From: Clostridium sp. SY8519
Lineage (GTDB): Bacteria; Bacillota; Clostridia; Lachnospirales; Lachnospiraceae
Length of the DNA: 64,000 nucleotides
Assembly: GCF_000270305.1 (NCBI RefSeq)
Contig: NC_015737.1
Span: 2,232,501 to 2,296,500, forward strand
Direction of reading: 5' to 3'
In this document: piece after piece, positions 33,367 through 42,575 of the stretch
How the letters are laid out: each line of letters starts with the position of its first letter
Numbering within the stretch: position 1 is the stretch's first letter
Translations under genes and position numbers: made by a program
Notes under the pieces: model-generated
Told to the model about the DNA's origin: nothing
Database searches by the model: none
The model's input: the letters and a program-made list of their open reading frames with translations, nothing else

Positions 33367-35016
33367 ATGATAAGTGCAAATAACATTACCCTTCGCGTGG
33401 GCAAGAAAGCCCTTTTTGAAGAAGTCAACATTAAATTTACCGAAGGGAACTGCTACGGGATTATCGGTGCCAATGGTGCCGGCAAGTCCACCTTTTTAAA
33501 GATTCTGAGCGGTCAGCTGGAACCCACTTCCGGAGATGTGGTGATCACGCCGGGACAGAGGCTTTCCTTCCTTCAGCAGGATCAGTATAAATATGACGAT
33601 TATACGGTCATGGATACTGTGATTATGGGGAATCAGCGTCTGTATGATATCTCCAAGGAAAAAGAAGCCATTTATATGAAGGAAGACTTCAGCGAAGAGG
33701 ACGGGATGCGCGCCAGTGAGCTGGAGGCGGAGTTTGCCGAAATGGACGGCTGGAACGCGGAGGCAGATGCGGCCACCCTCCTGAACGGCCTTGGAATCGA
33801 GACCGAACTCCACGGAAACCTCATGAAGGAGCTGAAGGGCGCCCAGAAAGTGAAAGTCCTGCTGGCGCAGGCCCTGTTCGGCAATCCGGATATTCTGCTG
33901 CTGGACGAGCCGACCAACAACCTGGACCTGGATGCGATTGCCTGGCTGGAGGAATTCCTGATCAATTTTGACAACACGATCATTGTGGTATCCCATGACC
34001 GTTACTTCCTGAACAAGGTATGTACCCATATCGCGGATATTGATTACGGTAAAATCCAGCTGTATGCCGGCAACTATGACTTCTGGTATGAGTCCAGCCA
34101 GCTGATGGTGCGCCAGATGAAAGAGGCCAACAAAAAGAAGGAAGAAAAAATCAAGGAACTGCAGGATTTTATCTCCAGATTCTCCGCAAACGCGTCAAAA
34201 TCCAAACAGGCGACTTCCCGAAAGAAAGCCCTGGAAAAAATCGAGCTGGATGACATACGTCCTTCCAGCAGAAAATATCCCTATATTGATTTCCGGCCCA
34301 ACCGGGAAATCGGAAATGAAGTCCTGGAAGTCAACGGACTGACCAAAACCATTGACGGTGTAAAAGTCCTGGATCATCTGTCCTTCCGGATTGAGCGGGA
34401 AGACAAGGTGGCGTTTGTAGGCGGCAATGAACTGGCCAAAACCACCCTGTTTAAAATCATCACCGGCGAACTGGAACCGGATGAAGGCTCCTATAAGTGG
34501 GGCGTAACCACCAGCCAGTCCTATTTCCCGCGGGATAACACCAAAATCTTCGACACAGATCTGGCCATCGCGGACTGGCTGACCCAGTTTTCGGAAATCA
34601 AGGACGCGACTTATGTCCGCGGCTTCCTGGGCCGGATGCTGTTCCGCGGAGAGGACGGCGTAAAGAAAATGCGTGTGCTGTCCGGCGGGGAGAAAGTGCG
34701 GGTGCTGTTTTCCCGCATGATGATTGAAGGCTCCAATGTGCTGATCCTGGATGAGCCCACCAACCACCTGGATATGGAAAGCATCACGGCGTTAAATGAC
34801 GGCCTGGTGAAATTCCCCGGGGTGATTCTGCTGGCCTGCCGCGACCATCAGATTGTACAGACCACGGCAAACCGTATCATAGAGATCCTGCCGAACGGTC
34901 AGATGATCGACAAGATCACTTCCTACGATGAATATCTGGAAAGTGATGAAATGGCCAGAAAACGTACCGTATACAATATGTTAGACACAGAGGATGAGGT
35001 CCCGGAAGAAGCGTAA
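33367..35016 (+). CDS. ABC-F type ATP-binding protein (YbiT-like)
   Basis: 549 residues with two ABC ATPase domains and no membrane segments. The first Walker A is GANGAGKST (about residues 39-47), with Walker B LLLDEPTNNLD. The second domain has an unusual loop, GGNELAKTTL, then LSGGEKVRVLFSRM and LILDEPTNHLD. A charged linker (about residues 245-300, KKKEEKIKELQDF) corresponds to the P-site tRNA interaction motif region. ABC-F proteins act on the ribosome, in translation control or antibiotic protection; this one looks like a housekeeping YbiT-type form. Ribosome binding site AAAGGAG, and a terminator follows at 35097. Confidence 0.9.
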   Translation: MISANNITLRVGKKALFEEVNIKFTEGNCYGIIGANGAGKSTFLKILSGQLEPTSGDVVITPGQRLSFLQQDQYKYDDYTVMDTVIMGNQRLYDISKEKEAIYMKEDFSEEDGMRASELEAEFAEMDGWNAEADAATLLNGLGIETELHGNLMKELKGAQKVKVLLAQALFGNPDILLLDEPTNNLDLDAIAWLEEFLINFDNTIIVVSHDRYFLNKVCTHIADIDYGKIQLYAGNYDFWYESSQLMVRQMKEANKKKEEKIKELQDFISRFSANASKSKQATSRKKALEKIELDDIRPSSRKYPYIDFRPNREIGNEVLEVNGLTKTIDGVKVLDHLSFRIEREDKVAFVGGNELAKTTLFKIITGELEPDEGSYKWGVTTSQSYFPRDNTKIFDTDLAIADWLTQFSEIKDATYVRGFLGRMLFRGEDGVKKMRVLSGGEKVRVLFSRMMIEGSNVLILDEPTNHLDMESITALNDGLVKFPGVILLACRDHQIVQTTANRIIEILPNGQMIDKITSYDEYLESDEMARKRTVYNMLDTEDEVPEEA

Positions 35017-35096
35017 CCTCAGGGACAGCGCCTGGAGACTGGCGGCAGATGTGTCATTGCTGAACAAAGCGCAGAGCACGAAGGAAAGCTTCCGCC

Positions 35097-35141
35097 AGCT
35101 GCTGTCAGTTTCCTGATTCGGAACGGACAGCAGCTTTTTTT
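35097..35141 (+). terminator. terminator after the ABC-F gene
   Basis: AGCTGCTGTC (35097-35106) pairs with GACAGCAGCT (35126-35135). The loop contains a small TTCC/GGAA helix, and seven T's follow. Confidence 0.88.
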
Positions 35142-35253
35142 ATTCATGGACGGATTGGGAGTTTCCAATAAAAAGAAAATGAGTGAGTGAATTTTTTTTC
35201 TGCAGTTCATGGAAAAGGTGAACAAAAATATTTTGAAAATGATATTTTTCTTG

Positions 35254-35268
35254 TTACAAACGCTTTCT
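35254..35268 (+). promoter_or_regulatory. cre-like sequence upstream of nifJ
   Basis: TTACAAACGCTTTCT matches the catabolite-responsive element consensus WTGNNARCGNWWWCA with two mismatches. It lies about 120 bases upstream of the nifJ -35. CcpA control is only a possibility. Confidence 0.3.
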
Positions 35269-35385
35269 TGTATACAACTGGGTTTTTCTTGAATACAATC
35301 CCTGAATCCGAGGGAAAACCCTTGTCTGAAAAAATTAGCAGTGGTATATTTAGAAAAGCGAAGAAGTCAGAAGAATATGATTGTA

Positions 35386-35414
35386 TTGAAATATGTACAA
35401 AATCATGCTAAGAT
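35386..35414 (+). promoter_or_regulatory. promoter of nifJ
   Basis: TTGAAA (35386-35391), a 17-bp spacer and TAAGAT (35409-35414) with TGC as extended -10. Start near 35421, leaving a 60-base leader. Confidence 0.8.
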
Positions 35415-35480
35415 TCTAAGGGCTTGTTCACAGGTGGTAAACCTGAAGAGTATCTTTTTTTCAATCAAGGAGGAAAGCTA

Positions 35481-38400
35481 ATGAAACGTAAAATGAAAAC
35501 CATGGATGGTAACCATGCAGCAGCTCATGCTTCCTATGCGTATACCGATGTGGCAGCGATCTATCCGATCACTCCCTCATCCGTAATGGCAGAAGCAACT
35601 GATGAATGGGCTACCCAGGGAAGAAAGAACATGTTCGGCCAGGAAGTAAACGTTGTCGAGATGCAGTCTGAGGCCGGCGCAGCAGGTGCCGTACACGGCT
35701 CTCTTGCAGCAGGCGCGCTGACCACGACCTACACCGCATCCCAGGGTCTTCTGCTGATGATCCCGAACCTTTACAAGATCGCCGGCGAGGGACTTCCGGG
35801 TGTGTTCAACGTATCTGCCCGTACCATTTCTACACATGCCCTGTGTATCTTCGGTGATCATTCCGACGTATATGCATGCCGCCAGACAGGTGCAGCTATG
35901 CTGTGTGAATCCAGTGTACAGGAAGTTATGGACCTTACACCGGTTGCTCACTGCGCAGCACTGGAAGGCAGCCTTCCGTTCATCAACTTCTTCGACGGAT
36001 TCCGTACTTCCCACGAAATCCAGAAGATCGAAGAGTGGGATTACGCAGATCTGGAAGATCTGGTAGACAAGGACGCAATCGCAAGATTCCGCGCAAACGC
36101 TCTGAATCCGGAGCATCCGCGTGAGATGGGCTCCGCTCAGAACCCGGATATCTTCTTCCAGGCACGTGAAGCATGCAACCCGCTGTATGATAACATGCCG
36201 GCAATTGTTCAGAAATACATGGACAAAGTCAACGAAAAGATCGGCACAAACTACGCACTGTTTAACTACAATGGCGCAGCAGATGCAGAGCACATCATCA
36301 TCGCTATGGGTTCTGTGAATGAGACCATCGATGAGACTCTGGATTACCTCCTTGCTAAAGGCGAGAAAGTCGGCGTCGTAAAAGTCCGCCTGTATCGTCC
36401 GTTCTCTGCAGAAGCACTGATCAAAGCAATTCCGGATACCACAAAGGTAATCACTGTATTAGACAGAACCAAAGAGCCCGGCGCACAGGGCGAGCCTCTG
36501 TACCTGGATGTTGTTGCAGCTCTGAAAGGTTCCAAGTTCGATGCAGTGCCGGTTCTGTCCGGACGTTACGGCCTTGGTTCCAAAGATACCACACCGGCAC
36601 AGATCATCGCTGTATATAAGAACAAAGACAAAGAGAAATTCACCATCGGTATCGAAGATGATGTAACAAACCTGTCCCTGCCGCTGGATGAGAATCCTCA
36701 TACCGCACCGGAAGGAACCGTTGCATGTAAGTTCTGGGGTCTGGGCGCAGACGGTACAGTAGGCGCAAACAAGAACTCCATCAAGATCATCGGCGACAAC
36801 ACAGATATGTACGCACAGGCTTACTTCGATTATGACTCCAAGAAGTCCGGCGGTGTTACAATTTCCCACCTGCGTTTTGGAAAGAGCCCGATTCATTCCA
36901 CCTATCTGATCAACAAGGCAAACTTCGTTGCCTGCCATTGTACTGCATACATCCATAAGTACAACATGGTACAGGATCTGGTTCCGGGCGGCACATTCCT
37001 GCTGAACTGCTCCTGGGATATGGAAGGTCTTGAGAAGAACCTGCCGGGTCAGGTAAAACGCTACATCGCTGAGAATGACATCCAGTTCTACACCATCGAC
37101 GGTATCAAGATCGGTAAGGAAATCGGACTGGGCGGACGTATCAATACCGTACTTCAGTCTGCATTCTTCAAACTGTCCAACATCATCCCGGAAGATCAGG
37201 CAATTGACCTGATGAAAGCAGCTGCAAAAGCTACTTACGGCAAGAAGGGCGACAAGATCGTACAGATGAACTACGACGCAATCGATGCCGGCGCTAAGAA
37301 CGTAGTGAAAATCGAAGTTCCGGCTTCCTGGAAAGACGGCGCAGATGAGAGCCTTACCGGCGCTCCGGCAACCGGCAGCCGTCAGGATGCGGTTGATTTC
37401 GTTAACAATATCCAGAAGAAGATCAACGGTCAGATGGGCAACACCTTACCGGTATCTGCTTTTGAAGCTTACAAATTCGGCGACACTCCGTCCGGTACAG
37501 CAGCATATGAGAAACGTGGCGTAGCCGTAGACGTACCTGTATGGAACAGCGAGAACTGTATCCAGTGCGGATTCTGTTCTTATGTCTGCCCGCATGCGGT
37601 AATCCGTCCGTACGCTCTGACAGAAGAAGAAGCTGCAGCAGCTCCGGAAGGCATGCAGACCACAGCTATGATGGGTATGCCGAATTATAAATTTGCGATT
37701 GCAGTATCCGCTTACGACTGCACAGGCTGCGGTTCCTGCGTCAATGTATGTCCTGGAAAGAAAGGCAACAAAGCCCTGTCCATGGCTAACTTTGAAGCAA
37801 ACGAAGGCACACAGAAATACTTCGATTACGCATCCAAACTTCCGGAGAAGGAAGATGTCAAAGAGAAGTTCAAAGCAGATTCTGTAAAAGGATCCCAGTT
37901 CCGTCAGCCGCTGCTTGAGTTCTCAGGCGCATGCGCAGGCTGCGGTGAGACACCTTACGCTAAGCTGCTGACCCAGCTGTTTGGTGACAGAATGTATGTT
38001 GCTAACGCAACAGGATGCTCCTCCATCTGGGGTAACTCTTCACCGTCCACTCCTTACACCGTAAACGCGAAAGGACACGGTCCTGCATGGTCCAACTCCC
38101 TGTTCGAGGATGCGGCTGAGTTCGGTTACGGTATGCTGCTTGGCGCAAACGCAGTACGTGCCGGCCTGAAAGAGAAGGTAGAGGATCTGGCTGAGAACGG
38201 CAAGTCCGATGACGTAAAAGCTGCAGCAAAAGAATATCTGGATACCTTCATGAACGGTGTGGCCAACGGTCCTGCAACTGAGAAACTGATTGCAGCCCTG
38301 GAAGCTTGCGGCTGTGAGAAAGCACAGGAGATTCTGGCACAGAAAGAGTTCCTGGCTAAGAAATCCCAGTGGATCTTCGGCGGCGACGGCTGGGCATACG

Positions 38401-39026
38401 ATATCGGCTTCGGCGGCCTGGATCATGTCATCGCTTCCGGCAAAGACATTAACATCATGGTATACGATACCGAGGTATATTCCAATACAGGCGGACAGTC
38501 CTCCAAATCCACCAAGATTGGTGCAGTTGCACAGTTCGCTGCAGGCGGTAAAGAGACCAACAAGAAAGACCTGGCAGGCATTGCAATGAGCTACGGCAAT
38601 GTATATGTAGCTTCCATCGCTATGGGCGCTGATTACAACCAGTGCGTAAAGGCAATCGCAGAAGCAGAAGCTTATCCGGGACCGTCTCTGATCATTGCTT
38701 ACGCTCCTTGTATCAATCATGGTATCAAGATCGGCATGAGCAAAGCACAGACCGAGGAGAAGAATGCGGTAGCATGCGGTTACTGGCATAACTTCCGTTA
38801 CAATCCTGCTGCCAAAGCAGAAGGCAAACCTGCATTCTCACTTGACAGCAAAGAGCCGAACCTGGATGACTACAAAGCATTCCTGGACGGCGAGGTACGT
38901 TTCAACTCTCTGGCAAGACTGGACAAAGAGAAAGCAGCGGCTATGTACGAGGCTTCCGAAGAGTGGGCAAAAGAGAGATATGCTTACCTCAAGAAACTGG
39001 TTGCTCTGTACGGAACAGAGGAATAA
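35481..39026 (+). CDS. nifJ: pyruvate:ferredoxin (flavodoxin) oxidoreductase
   Basis: A single-chain, 1181-residue PFOR. Domain I starts with MDGNHAAAHASYAYTDVAAI and YPITPSS. Two [4Fe-4S] ferredoxin motifs are CIQCGFCSYVCP and CTGCGSCVNVCPG. A further cluster region has CAGCGETPY. The thiamine diphosphate site is seen as GDGWAYDIGFGGLDH with NTGGQSSKST. It oxidises pyruvate to acetyl-CoA and CO2 and reduces ferredoxin, the central fermentative step and the likely source of low-potential electrons for the activase at 22574-23539. AAGGAGG at 35467-35473 sets the start. Codons are strongly biased to a small favoured set compared with neighbours, as expected for a very abundant protein. Confidence 0.98.
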   Translation: MKRKMKTMDGNHAAAHASYAYTDVAAIYPITPSSVMAEATDEWATQGRKNMFGQEVNVVEMQSEAGAAGAVHGSLAAGALTTTYTASQGLLLMIPNLYKIAGEGLPGVFNVSARTISTHALCIFGDHSDVYACRQTGAAMLCESSVQEVMDLTPVAHCAALEGSLPFINFFDGFRTSHEIQKIEEWDYADLEDLVDKDAIARFRANALNPEHPREMGSAQNPDIFFQAREACNPLYDNMPAIVQKYMDKVNEKIGTNYALFNYNGAADAEHIIIAMGSVNETIDETLDYLLAKGEKVGVVKVRLYRPFSAEALIKAIPDTTKVITVLDRTKEPGAQGEPLYLDVVAALKGSKFDAVPVLSGRYGLGSKDTTPAQIIAVYKNKDKEKFTIGIEDDVTNLSLPLDENPHTAPEGTVACKFWGLGADGTVGANKNSIKIIGDNTDMYAQAYFDYDSKKSGGVTISHLRFGKSPIHSTYLINKANFVACHCTAYIHKYNMVQDLVPGGTFLLNCSWDMEGLEKNLPGQVKRYIAENDIQFYTIDGIKIGKEIGLGGRINTVLQSAFFKLSNIIPEDQAIDLMKAAAKATYGKKGDKIVQMNYDAIDAGAKNVVKIEVPASWKDGADESLTGAPATGSRQDAVDFVNNIQKKINGQMGNTLPVSAFEAYKFGDTPSGTAAYEKRGVAVDVPVWNSENCIQCGFCSYVCPHAVIRPYALTEEEAAAAPEGMQTTAMMGMPNYKFAIAVSAYDCTGCGSCVNVCPGKKGNKALSMANFEANEGTQKYFDYASKLPEKEDVKEKFKADSVKGSQFRQPLLEFSGACAGCGETPYAKLLTQLFGDRMYVANATGCSSIWGNSSPSTPYTVNAKGHGPAWSNSLFEDAAEFGYGMLLGANAVRAGLKEKVEDLAENGKSDDVKAAAKEYLDTFMNGVANGPATEKLIAALEACGCEKAQEILAQKEFLAKKSQWIFGGDGWAYDIGFGGLDHVIASGKDINIMVYDTEVYSNTGGQSSKSTKIGAVAQFAAGGKETNKKDLAGIAMSYGNVYVASIAMGADYNQCVKAIAEAEAYPGPSLIIAYAPCINHGIKIGMSKAQTEEKNAVACGYWHNFRYNPAAKAEGKPAFSLDSKEPNLDDYKAFLDGEVRFNSLARLDKEKAAAMYEASEEWAKERYAYLKKLVALYGTEE

Positions 39027-39069
39027 TCCGTTTCACAAAACAACACACAGCTGCCGGTACGGCAGAGAA

Positions 39070-39103
39070 CAGGAGCTGTCCTTCGGGGCAGCTCCTGATT
39101 TGT
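39070..39103 (+). terminator. probable terminator after nifJ
   Basis: A 12-bp stem (39070-39081 with 39086-39097, one G-T pair) capped by a TTCG tetraloop, with a short T-rich tail. The tail is weak, but the stem is very stable. Confidence 0.75.
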
Positions 39104-39105
39104 GC

Positions 39106-39134
39106 TTGAATACAGCAGGTATTTCTGCTATGAT
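39106..39134 (+). promoter_or_regulatory. promoter of the DUF512-der-plsY-gpsA run
   Basis: TTGAAT (39106-39111), a 17-bp spacer and TATGAT (39129-39134) with TGC as extended -10. The start near 39141 gives a leader of only about 16 bases that begins just before the AGGAG site. Confidence 0.75.
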
Positions 39135-39156
39135 GGCATGCGTAGGAGACTGCAGT

Positions 39157-40539
39157 ATGGAAGTAAAAGAACATCAGATTGACAAAATTGAACCAGGAAG
39201 CATTGCAGACGAGCTCGGTATTGTACCGGGTGATTTTTTGCTTGCCATCAATGACAGACCGCTGGAAGATATCTTTGACTATCACTATATGATTCAGGAT
39301 GACCACCTGACCCTTCTGGTGCGGAAACAGGACGGGGAGGACTGGGAATACGATATCGAGAAGAATTACTATGATGATCTGGGGATCGTGTTTTACAACG
39401 GACTGATGGATAATTACAAATCCTGCACCAATCAGTGCGTGTTCTGCTTCATTGATCAGATGCCTCCGGGGATGCGTGATACGCTTTATTTTAAGGATGA
39501 CGATTCCCGGCTGTCCTTTCTGCAGGGAAACTATATCACCCTGACCAATATGAAGGAATCAGATATTGACCGGATCATCCGCCTCCATTTATCCCCCATC
39601 AATATTTCCGTGCACACCACCAATCCGGAACTGCGGTGCAGAATGCTCCACAATCGTTTCGCCGGAAGTTCCCTCTCCATGATCCGCCGTCTCTATGAGG
39701 CGCAGACGGAGATGAACAGCCAGATTGTCCTGTGCAAAGGGTGGAACGACGGGGAAGAGCTGGAGCGGACGATCCGGGATCTGTCCGGCTATCTGCCGTA
39801 TATGCGCAGCCTTTCGATTGTTCCGGTGGGAATTACAAAATTCCGGTCCGGACTGGAACCAATGGAACCTTTTTCCAGAGAGGACGCGAAAAAAGTCCTG
39901 GATACCGTGCATAAATGGCAGAAAGTCTGTTATGATAAATACGGCATTCATTTTGTCCACGCCAGCGATGAATTTTATCTGCTGGCAGAGGAAGCGTTCC
40001 CGCCGGACGATGTGTATGACGGCTTTATGCAGCTGGAAAACGGCGTGGGAATGATTCCCCTCCTGTCCGCGGAATTCACCGAAGCCCTGGATGAGGCGGA
40101 GCCCGGGGAAGAAAAGGTTAAGGTACCCTTTTTCCGACCGAAACAGGCCCGCCGGATACCGGACAAACGAAAAATATCCATCGCCACCGGCCGTCTGGCC
40201 GCGCCTCTGATGCGGAAGCTTTCCCTGATGTTTATGCTGAAATATCCCGATACAGAGGTACAGGTTTTTGAAATCAGCAACCGGTATTTCGGAGAGACCA
40301 TTACCGTATCCGGACTGCTGACGGGCACAGATCTCCGCAGTCAGCTGACCGGACAGGAGCTGGGAGAGAAGCTGCTTCTTCCTGTGAATATGATGCGCAG
40401 GGATGAAGAAGTGTTTCTGGATGATATGACCCGTTCCGAGCTGGAGGAAGCGCTGGGCGTACCGGTGCATATCGTGGGAACCAGCGGCAGAGAACTTCTG
40501 GATGAGCTGATGAGCCACGGGAACACACAGAAAAAATAA
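39157..40539 (+). CDS. DUF512 protein with PDZ-like and radical-SAM-like parts
   Basis: 460 residues. Residues about 1-65 are PDZ-like (IEPGSIADELGIVPGDFLLAIND). A CxxxCxxC iron-sulfur motif, CTNQCVFCF, occurs at about residues 89-97, followed by a TIM-barrel-like part (SIHVHTTNPELR type, ISVHTTNPELRCRML). The C-terminal DUF512 region follows (about 240-440). The family is widespread in Firmicutes next to der, and its reaction is unknown. TAGGAG at 39143-39148 fixes the ATG at 39157; a longer frame upstream lies within nifJ in another frame. It heads a tight run with der, plsY and gpsA. Confidence 0.85.
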   Translation: MEVKEHQIDKIEPGSIADELGIVPGDFLLAINDRPLEDIFDYHYMIQDDHLTLLVRKQDGEDWEYDIEKNYYDDLGIVFYNGLMDNYKSCTNQCVFCFIDQMPPGMRDTLYFKDDDSRLSFLQGNYITLTNMKESDIDRIIRLHLSPINISVHTTNPELRCRMLHNRFAGSSLSMIRRLYEAQTEMNSQIVLCKGWNDGEELERTIRDLSGYLPYMRSLSIVPVGITKFRSGLEPMEPFSREDAKKVLDTVHKWQKVCYDKYGIHFVHASDEFYLLAEEAFPPDDVYDGFMQLENGVGMIPLLSAEFTEALDEAEPGEEKVKVPFFRPKQARRIPDKRKISIATGRLAAPLMRKLSLMFMLKYPDTEVQVFEISNRYFGETITVSGLLTGTDLRSQLTGQELGEKLLLPVNMMRRDEEVFLDDMTRSELEEALGVPVHIVGTSGRELLDELMSHGNTQKK

Positions 40540-40581
40540 CACGCAGCGTCTTCGCTGTATCAGACAGATAAGGAGCAGTAC

Positions 40582-41910
40582 ATGAGCAAACCAGTTGTAG
40601 CGGTGGTGGGCCGGCCCAATGTGGGCAAATCCACACTGTTCAATGCCCTGGCCGGGGAGCGGATTTCCATTGTGGAAGACACCCCGGGCGTAACAAGGGA
40701 CCGGATTTATGCCGATGTGGAATGGCTGAATCACCCATTTACACTGATTGACACCGGCGGCATTGAGCCGGACAGCAAAGATATTATTTTATCCCAGATG
40801 CGGGAACAGGCGGAGATTGCCATTGCTTCCGCGGATGTGATTATCTTTATGACAGATGTCCACCAGGGACTGATCGACGCGGACGCCAAGGTGGCGGATC
40901 TTCTGCGCCGTTCCCACAAGCCGGTGATCCTGGTGGTGAATAAAGTAGACAGTTTTCAGAAGATGATGCCGGATGTCTATGAATTCTACAACCTGGGCAT
41001 CGGCGATCCCCACCCGATTTCCGCCGCTTCCCGGCTGGGACTGGGGGATATGCTGGAGGCGGTGGTGGCCCATTTTCCGAAACAGGAGCAGGAGGAAGAA
41101 GAGGATGACCGTCCGAAAGTGGCAATCATCGGCAAGCCCAACGTAGGCAAATCCTCGCTGATCAACAGACTTTCCGGCGACAGCAGAGTCATCGTTTCCG
41201 ATATCGCAGGCACCACCAGGGACGCGATCGATACGGATATTTCCTACAACGGCAGGGAATATGTGTTTATTGACACGGCCGGCCTGCGGCGCAAAAACAA
41301 AATAAAAGAAGAAATCGAACGATTCAGCATTATCCGCGCAGTAACCGCGGTGGAACGGGCAGATGTGGTGGTGATCCTGATCGACGCAGTCGAAGGGGTG
41401 ACAGAGCAGGACGCGAAGATTGCCGGGATTGCCCACGAGCGGGGCAAAGGAATCATTGTCGCGGTAAATAAATGGGACGCAATCGAAAAAACAGATAAAT
41501 CCGTTTATCAGTATACGGACAGGATCCGTCAGACGCTGAGTTTTATGCCGTACGCGGAGATTATGTTTATTTCCGCGAAAACCGGCCAGCGGGTATCCAA
41601 GCTGTTTGATATGATCGATATGGTCCTGGAGAACAATTCCATGCGGATTGCCACAGGCGTGCTGAATGAGATTCTGATGGAAGCGGTAGCCATGCAGCAG
41701 CCGCCCTCAGACAAGGGCCGCCGCCTGAAAATCTACTATATGACGCAGGTGGCTGTGAAACCGCCTACTTTTGTGGTGTTTGTCAACAGCAAAAAGCTGA
41801 TGCATTTTTCCTATACCCGCTATCTGGAAAACCGGATCCGTGACACCTTCGGATTTCGCGGCACCTCTCTGAAATTTCTGATCCGTGAAAGAAAGGAAGA
41901 CAAAAAATAA
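40582..41910 (+). CDS. der: ribosome biogenesis GTPase Der
   Basis: 442 residues with two tandem GTPase domains: G1 GRPNVGKST near residue 10 and GKPNVGKSS near 185, with DTGG/DTAG (G3) and NKVD/NKWD (G4) in each. A C-terminal KH-like domain (about 355-442) follows. Der is essential for 50S maturation. TAAGGAG precedes the ATG. Its stop overlaps the plsY start by one base (TAATG). Confidence 0.97.
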   Translation: MSKPVVAVVGRPNVGKSTLFNALAGERISIVEDTPGVTRDRIYADVEWLNHPFTLIDTGGIEPDSKDIILSQMREQAEIAIASADVIIFMTDVHQGLIDADAKVADLLRRSHKPVILVVNKVDSFQKMMPDVYEFYNLGIGDPHPISAASRLGLGDMLEAVVAHFPKQEQEEEEDDRPKVAIIGKPNVGKSSLINRLSGDSRVIVSDIAGTTRDAIDTDISYNGREYVFIDTAGLRRKNKIKEEIERFSIIRAVTAVERADVVVILIDAVEGVTEQDAKIAGIAHERGKGIIVAVNKWDAIEKTDKSVYQYTDRIRQTLSFMPYAEIMFISAKTGQRVSKLFDMIDMVLENNSMRIATGVLNEILMEAVAMQQPPSDKGRRLKIYYMTQVAVKPPTFVVFVNSKKLMHFSYTRYLENRIRDTFGFRGTSLKFLIRERKEDKK

Positions 41911-42566
41911 TGATAACTGCCCGTATCATCGTATTAGTGATCGGATACTGTGCCGGATTGTTTCAGACCGGAGTGATCTACGGGAAAGCAGTAAAAACAG
42001 ATATCCGCAAGTCCGGAAGCGGCAATTCCGGCATGACAAATTCCATCCGGGTACTGGGCTGGAAGGCCGGCATAATCGTCTGCGCGGGGGATCTGCTAAA
42101 GTGTGTGGCTGCCATGGTTGCTGCCTGGCTTCTGTATCGGAACAGTTTCCCGCAGGGGGTGCAGATGCTGGAATTATATGCCGGACTTGGCGCCATACTG
42201 GGACATAACTTTCCGTTTTACCTGAAATTTAAAGGCGGAAAGGGCATCGCCTGTACCGTTGGCCTGATCTGCACATTTGATTTCCGGATGATTCCCATCT
42301 GTGCGGTTTTGTTCTTCGCGTCAGTTGTTCCGACCGGTTTTATGTCCCTGGGTTCTCTGGCAATGACCGCAGGGTTCTTTGTGCAGACTCTTGTGTTCGG
42401 GCAGCTGGGGCTGCTGCGGGTGGCTGCGCAGTATCTGCCGGAGACGTATCTGGTGTCGGCAGTGATTACCGCGGTGGCGTTTATCAGACATCGTTCCAAT
42501 ATCGTTCGCCTGGTGCATGGAGAAGAGAACAAATTCGCGCCAGGCAGAAAAAAGCAGAAAGCATAG
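41910..42566 (+). CDS. plsY: glycerol-3-phosphate acyltransferase PlsY
   Basis: 218 residues with about five membrane helices. The conserved loops are present: SGSGNSGMTNSIRVLGWK (usual GSGN-x-G-x-TN-x-x-R), and GHNFPFYLKFKGGKGIA. It transfers an acyl group from acyl-phosphate (made by PlsX) to glycerol-3-phosphate (made by GpsA), forming lysophosphatidate. Translational overlap with der, and gpsA following 9 bases later, is the usual der-plsY-gpsA order. It could feed the lipids acted on by the plasmalogen-like operon. Confidence 0.93.
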   Translation: MITARIIVLVIGYCAGLFQTGVIYGKAVKTDIRKSGSGNSGMTNSIRVLGWKAGIIVCAGDLLKCVAAMVAAWLLYRNSFPQGVQMLELYAGLGAILGHNFPFYLKFKGGKGIACTVGLICTFDFRMIPICAVLFFASVVPTGFMSLGSLAMTAGFFVQTLVFGQLGLLRVAAQYLPETYLVSAVITAVAFIRHRSNIVRLVHGEENKFAPGRKKQKA

Positions 42567-42575
42567 GAGGGTATT

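Larger units (their letters stand above)
35017..35480 (+). other. long intergenic region before nifJ
   Basis: 464 bases without a supported gene. It holds the ABC-F terminator (35097-35141), an A+T-rich tract (about 35150-35300) with a cre-like sequence, and the nifJ promoter (35386-35414). The leader contains a short hairpin, CAGGT/ACCTG, near 35432-35446, then AAGGAGG at 35467-35473. A 74-codon frame at 35187-35411 with no ribosome binding site is not considered a gene. Confidence 0.7.

Noticed and set aside
35187..35411. A 74-codon frame upstream of nifJ
   Set aside because: It begins with GTG without a ribosome binding site and ends beyond the -35 and into the -10 region of the nifJ promoter.
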